Position numbers and translations under genes: made by a program. DNA of 64,000 nucleotides from Rattus norvegicus (Eukaryota > Chordata > Mammalia > Rodentia > Muridae). Within the stretch, counting starts at the first letter, position 1, and each line of letters begins with the position of its first letter. The stretch is from positions 39,794,439-39,858,438 of the forward strand of contig NC_086034.1 in assembly GCF_036323735.1 (NCBI RefSeq), given 5' to 3'. The notes beneath the pieces are model-generated. The model did not search any database and was not told the origin of the DNA. It worked only from the letters and a program-made list of their open reading frames with translations. This document shows, piece by piece, positions 59,391 to 64,000 of this stretch.

Positions 59391-62008
59391 GCAAACAAAA
59401 GTACATACATCATACTATGTTCAAGGATATTCATGGCAAACTTATATTAGGTCAAAGTTGAACAATAGTCCATAAATCCAAGAGAGTAAGTTGATTGTCC
59501 TAAGGTCACCATACTTTAATAAGAAAGAATTCTTGCTATGTGCAGCACCAAGCATAATCATACAAACATGATCATCTGAAATATGAATCACATGTATATT
59601 TTTATTTATTTATAACATTCACAAGCAAGAAAAACTTCTGTGGCACAAATTATGATAATTTTTACCTTTAGGAATTTTGATGCCTTTGACAGGAGATCAA
59701 GGTGGTAATTGGTGTGGACTCCTACCTAGTATTGACTTTTACTCCTAATTCTAGGTCTGTGATCTCTTCACATGGGTGTGAATCTTTTTTTGCAAAATTT
59801 AGCTAAATTTTACGTATATATCTATTTTAGAATTATCTATGCTTTTTCAACAGAACTGTTAAAGTCTTTTAAAAGCCAGTTAAAGTTGTTTGAACCAGAA
59901 CATTATCAATGATTTTGTTGACTGGTTATTACAGTTGCCTCTATATTTCCTGAAAAGAGTTGGCTAAAGTATAGCAATGTTAAAGTAATGATTCCTGTTG
60001 TTCAGTAAGACTGTAAGCTGACTGTAGCTAACAGTAATGAGCATATTTCAAATCAATACCTTCATTTCTAATTTTCTGTTGATACATCATAGGAAGATTT
60101 AGTTAACAAAGAATATTTCCATAAAGACATTTATACATCATTTTCAGTAAGGTACACTTCCATTCCTGAGGAATTCATCTTTTATTTACCAGAGGTAAAA
60201 ATATTTATTTTTCAAATGTTACTAAAGTTTCCAGAGAAGAATTATCTACTGTTATATGATTCCAGTTTAGGATAAGGACTTCTCTGGGTTTTGAAAGAAA
60301 AATATAATAAAGAATATAAATATGAAACAAAACTTTCATTGGGAATGTTTTTTTCTAAGAATTTGTGATTGGACTATTCTTTAAATCATTAATTAATCAT
60401 TAATCATTAATTAAGGAATCTTTAATCATTAATTAGTGATATTAAAGATAAATTAAAATTATCAATCGCTTCTAGGGAATTTCACTAAAAATGTCATAAA
60501 TCAAAGATCCAATAATGAGGATTATATACCTAGTTACAATAAAATTATTTTTATGAATTGTCATTGCATAAATTTCACCTCATTGACTAATATGTTTTAA
60601 TAATTGACCTTAAATGCAAACCAAACAGACACATTGGCTTTTAAAAATATATATTATCACATTTGATACTAAACATAAATTATCAGGTCAAAATGATTAG
60701 CATAATTTAACCTAAATTTTGTACCACCTTCTTTAACATATTATATATATATGTCTAACATATATATATATGTATATATATATGAGACCTCTACATACTC
60801 TTGATTTGCTCCACAGATATATTACCTATGTCAATTGAAAGTTACAAAAACCATAAAATCATATTAATACACTGTCCACTTAAAATACTGTGATCTGAGA
60901 TTTTTTAAGACTTCAATTTAAAAGGAGTCAGCATTTGTAGGAAATGCAATATTCAACCATTTCCTATTACAAACAGGCCTGCCAGAACAATATGTGAGTC
61001 ACACTTTTAAGACAGCCAAAAGATTAAAACTGGAATTATTAACACAAGGAGGAATACTTGCATCACATGGACACCAGCATATTGTTAACTAATTCAATGT
61101 TCTAGTGATTTAACTTTGACATTCTTGAAAAGGTTTTCAGCCATAAAGTGAATATCCCACAGTGATTATGTGACAATACTAATGTAAAATTTATGTTGCT
61201 GGTTTAAATATCTATATGAATATTTTTTGCTTTCATACAGTGTTTAATGGACAGTGGGGTTTCAGTTATCTTTACTTTCACCTAGCTTCTCCTACTATCT
61301 TCTAGGTAACTGTAAAGAAATGTTGAGAGACTATCAAATATAATTGAGACATCATAAAAACTGTCATGCCAGGACAATTTCATAAGTTAATAGTCTTCTT
61401 ATACTGCTCTCTTCCACAAGACAACTGTAGACACAGAACATATTTAATGATTTATTAATGAGTTTGCATTCATATATTGCTGAATTAGGTCATCGCAAAG
61501 TAGTACCTTAAAGTTTCTATTTTGACTTTATCAGTGCATATATTAAAATGACATTTCTCTGATCAATAATGCTTATGTTCTACATTATCCTTTCTATTTT
61601 AATGATGACCTCATTTCTAATTTCTTAATGTTTTCTATTTTTTAAAAAAGAAATTAACACCCAGGAAACATAATTCATCATTACCAAGAAAACTCTAATG
61701 AGAAATACGTCAGAAGCAAAATATCTGTTTTATTTTTTAAGTCATTAGGTTTGAAAGAGTAATGTGGACAGAGCCCAGTTACTTAAACACACAACCCCAG
61801 TGAAAAATAACAGGAAATTCTGTCTCTAGATGTCTCAATATATAGATTAATAGGCTCTTTGAAACAGATAATTATGATTTAAAGGATAGTTTCAGTAAGT
61901 CAGAACACAGTAACATATTTCTCAGCTTCCTCATTAACAAGTGGTTGCAGATTAACACATTGACTTATTGAGCTCTCTTAATGAGATTGTTAATGCATGG
62001 GGACTTAC
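59391..62008. other. Unique AT-rich intron near exon 1
   Basis: No transposon recognised in the 2.6 kb downstream of exon 1. It contains an ATTA-rich cluster (60380-60446) and an alternating AT tract (about 60743-60784). Confidence 0.5.
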
Positions 62009-62079
62009 CTCAGTAACAGTGCGGCTTCCCAGAAGTAAAATCCAGAAAGTAGTGTCCGAAAGTGTCTCACGTGGGCCAT
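62009..62079 (-). CDS. Glra3: Glra3 coding exon 1 (signal peptide)
   Basis: This is the first coding exon of the glycine receptor alpha-3 subunit, a ligand-gated chloride channel of inhibitory synapses (Cys-loop family). Read on the minus strand, the ATG at 62077-62079 opens 23 codons plus two bases. The peptide begins MAHVRHFRTLLSGFYF and runs into WEAALLL, a hydrophobic core typical of a signal peptide. The exon ends CTGAG with donor GTAAGT directly after 62009, a strong 5' splice site. The two leftover bases AG join the first T of exon 2 to make Ser24. The start has A at -3 and G at +4, a strong context. I identified it by recognising the GlyR alpha-3 N-terminus and by the phase match to exons 2 and 3. 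Another in-frame ATG lies 16 codons upstream. Confidence 0.95.
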
Positions 62080-62204
62080 GATACGGAAAGATATTCCCGA
62101 TCCTGAAAACAGTCTTATCCAAGGCATGGGGGACCAGAAAGACAGAAGTGAAAACGTGCCATCTAACCCCTTCTGGGGCTGCTAGAGGCAAACGCTTGGG
62201 AAGC

Positions 62205-62225
62205 TTCAGCACCTCAGACAGCTCC
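62205..62225 (+). promoter_or_regulatory. RE1/NRSE-like REST binding site
   Basis: This 21-bp stretch (TTCAGCACCT, then CAGACAGCTCC) matches the canonical RE1/NRSE at 18 of 21 positions by my comparison. Both half-sites are kept at normal spacing: TTCAGCACC and the GACAG core. It sits about 125 bp upstream of the Glra3 ATG, probably in the 5' UTR or core promoter. REST silences neuronal genes in non-neuronal cells, which fits a glycine receptor gene. REST occupancy is inference. Confidence 0.7.
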
Positions 62226-62576
62226 CGCAGTACTCCGAATCCCTCTTTCAAACACTTGATGTTTTCCTAGACCCCTCCTCTGAGCACTGGAGCAGAAGGA
62301 TTCACCCGGCTACAAACGTGCGAGTGATTTCACTGTGAAGCCACAGAAAAGCGAGAGACTGTGACGACGTGTCAGGAGTGCAGAGGTCCTGAGCAACAGT
62401 TCCTCACAGTTCTATCAGCAGAAAAGGACTCGCCTTTTCTCGGCTCTGGCCCAGGCAGGGATCGAGGAAGCACAACAGCAGTCAAAATTGAGAATGCTGC
62501 TCCACCAGGTCCAAGAGCCAGAGTCTCGCTCTCCACCTTTGCGAAAACCCCACCGAGCGGAGCGCGGCAAAGACAG

Positions 62577-62590
62577 GCGGGGGCGGGGCC
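62577..62590 (+). promoter_or_regulatory. GC box (Sp1/KLF type)
   Basis: The stretch reads GCGGGGGCGGGGCC, an excellent Sp1/KLF-type GC box in the CpG-rich region about 500 bp upstream of the Glra3 start codon. Confidence 0.65.
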
Positions 62591-62608
62591 AGAGGACTTG
62601 TCCTTCCC

Positions 62609-62617
62609 GCCAATCAC
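62609..62617 (+). promoter_or_regulatory. CCAAT box
   Basis: GCCAATCAC is a canonical NF-Y-type CCAAT element. It lies about 20 bp from the GC box, a spacing common in CpG-island promoters. Confidence 0.55.
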
Positions 62618-62646
62618 AGCTGCACAGCAGGACAGAGTGACAGGCC

Positions 62647-62657
62647 ACTTACCTCAC
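62647..62657 (-). promoter_or_regulatory. Possible alternative 5' splice donor
   Basis: On the minus strand the sequence reads TGAG then GTAAGTGG, with the GT at 62651-62652, as strong a donor match as that of coding exon 1. It lies inside the CpG-rich region upstream of the ATG. It could end an alternative non-coding first exon if transcription also starts upstream. No partner acceptor is certain. Confidence 0.3.
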
Positions 62658-62719
62658 AAGGGAATGCTCAGTCTTTCACCCCCTGAAAAAGGAGAGGCAG
62701 TGTAGACTTGGTGCAGAGC

Positions 62720-63240
62720 CCACTAGGCTCCTAGAGGGAATGGGGAAGGAGCCTTGTATCTGAAAGGGGAAGATTCAGTGGTTTGCAGGATTAGGGGGTA
62801 GACTAGGCGGGGAGGCTTCCTCCCTCGCAGAAAAGGCACAATTTAGTAAAGACATATCTTTTCAGATATGACTGTTTCATAGAGCTTACACTGAAACGTT
62901 AGAGTGGATAGTGAACCCACACCCTTGAGAAGGGATTGGGAAGCTGGGAACGCAATGCACATGCCCAGCAGAATAAGTTGCTTCTAGAAGCATTCCATGA
63001 GCAGAGCAAGCTCGCAGCCGGTTAATTGACTTTGGTGCTAATGAGGCTTCTGAATAGACTAAGGGAGGAAGCCTCCTGAGGCTGCTGCTAGAGAGACATC
63101 ACTTAGATTTTCCCCCTTCAGTTTTTCAAATGATTGGATATTTTAAATGGAAGAACTAGCACATAGTACTATCTAGTTTATTTCTCCTTTCATCTTTTGA
63201 GAGTTCAGTCTATCTTTACCGTGTTCCATTCCACTGCTGG
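62720..63240. other. Glra3 upstream flank, no recognised element
   Basis: Mixed-composition DNA upstream of the promoter. I recognise no repeat and no coding exon. It ends at a GT microsatellite. Confidence 0.6.
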
Positions 63241-63245
63241 TGTGC

Positions 63246-63262
63246 ATATGTGTACGTGTGTA

Positions 63263-63302
<40 letters not shown>
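63246..63302. repeat. (GT)n microsatellite
   Basis: GT/AC-alternating run, pure from about 63265. Confidence 0.95.
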
Positions 63303-63303
<1 letters not shown>

Positions 63304-63419
63304 TAAAACAGAAAATGTTTATTTGTGATTGACCAGTATCAAATTGTTCATTTCTTTTGGCTTTTTAAAATAACTCCATAACAAATTTATTCTGAAAATG
63401 CTTCTGTCAAATTTTCTTT

Positions 63420-64000
63420 CTTTTAAATTTTATTTTTCTTGGATATTTTATGTTCTTACATTTCAAATATTATCCTATTTCTCCCCTCTCCTATACCCCC
63501 TTCTTAATCCCCCTGCTTCTATGAGGATGCTCCTACTCCCACCCACCTACTCCCACCTCAATGCCCTGACATTCCCCTACATAGGGGAAATGAGCCTTGA
63601 CAGGACCAAGCGCTTTTCCTCTTATTGATGCCAGACAATGCCATACTCTCCTACATATGTGGCGAGAGCCATGGTTACCTCCATGTGTACTCATTTGTTG
63701 GTGGTTTAATCTCTGGGAGCTCTGGTGTGGTCTGGTTGGTTGATATTGTTGTTCTTCCTATGGGATTGCAAACCCCTTTAGCTCCTTCAGTCTTTTCTCT
63801 AACACCTCCATTGGGGTCCTTGTTCAGTCCAATGGCTAGTTGCAAACATTCTCATCTGTATCAGAAGAGCTCTGGCTGAACTTCTCAGGAGACACGCATA
63901 TCTGGCTCCTGTCAGCAAACAATTGTTGACATCGGCAATAGTGTCTGGGTTTGGTTGCTGCATATTGGAAGAATTCTCAGGTGTGGCAGTCTCTAGATGA
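63420..64000 (-). mobile_element. LINE-1 3' fragment, runs off the window
   Basis: T-rich start, C-rich 3' UTR block, 'gacaggaccaagcgcttttc', 'ctctgggagctctggtgtgg' and 'gcaaaccccttt'-like text in minus orientation. It continues past the right edge. Confidence 0.85.

Larger units (their letters stand above)
22677..62008 (-). other. Glra3: Glra3 intron 1 (39.3 kb)
   Basis: The intron runs between the GTAAGT donor after exon 1 and the TTTGCAG acceptor before exon 2. It holds the provirus, two solo LTRs, LINE-1 pieces, SINEs, a MIR and many microsatellites. I see no further coding exon in it. The provirus and the solo LTRs lie on the plus strand, antisense to Glra3. Confidence 0.93.
62190..62720 (-). 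promoter_or_regulatory. Glra3: Glra3 CpG-rich promoter and 5' UTR region
   Basis: This is the only CpG-dense, GC-rich stretch next to exon 1 in an otherwise AT-rich window. It has no TATA box near the ATG. It holds a GC box (about 62577-62590), an inverted-repeat-free CCAAT box (about 62609-62617) and an RE1-like element (62205-62225). This is the usual layout of a TATA-less neuronal promoter. The transcription start cannot be placed from sequence; the 5' UTR must include bases just above 62079 and may extend to the GC box. Confidence 0.75.

Noticed and set aside
61952..62251. 99-codon open frame on the minus strand over Glra3 exon 1
   Set aside because: It is in a different frame from the Glra3 ATG, starts at a TTG and reads through the splice donor into the intron.
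62361..62705. 114-codon plus-strand frame in the CpG-rich region
   Set aside because: Long frames are common by chance in GC-rich DNA; no recognisable domain.

Overview
The window is mammalian nuclear DNA from a murid rodent, most likely rat. Evidence is the mix of ID, B1, B2, B3 and B4 SINEs, rodent LINE-1s with a rat-type L1 5' UTR, and murid endogenous retroviruses. There are no bacterial or phage genes, no operons and no CRISPR array.

Only one host gene is supported: the 5' part of Glra3, the glycine receptor alpha-3 subunit, on the minus strand. Coding exon 1 is 62009-62079, exon 2 is 22549-22676 and exon 3 is 2208-2275. All three have consensus splice sites and compatible phases, and together they encode residues 1-89. 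Intron 1 is 39.3 kb, intron 2 is 20.3 kb, and the start of intron 3 runs off the left edge. A CpG-rich, TATA-less promoter lies at about 62190-62720, with a GC box, a CCAAT box and an RE1/NRSE-like silencer site. The right end (62720-64000) is upstream flank.

The rest is intron filled with repeats. 1-11130: thin AT-rich intron with LINE-1 3' ends, a URR1 hAT remnant and microsatellites. 11131-19139: a near full-length but dead minus-strand LINE-1 that carries an extra copy of its own 3' third; the whole block has one 16-bp target-site duplication. 19140-30206: SINEs (including an ID with a perfect duplication and a B2), a compound microsatellite near exon 2, and an unassigned repeat at about 26060-26830. 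30207-37274: a complete but defective gammaretrovirus-like provirus on the plus strand, antisense to Glra3, with two 421-bp LTRs and a 4-bp duplication. A 501-bp class II solo LTR with its own 6-bp duplication is nested in its gag region. 37275-62008: mostly unique intron with another solo LTR at about 40777-41310, LINE-1 pieces, MIR and L2 remnants and microsatellites.

I see no undescribed biological system. The most useful observations are the RE1-like site and alternative 5' signals at Glra3, the datable nested retroelement insertions, and the UG-repeat tract that Glra3 pre-mRNA would carry just downstream of exon 2.
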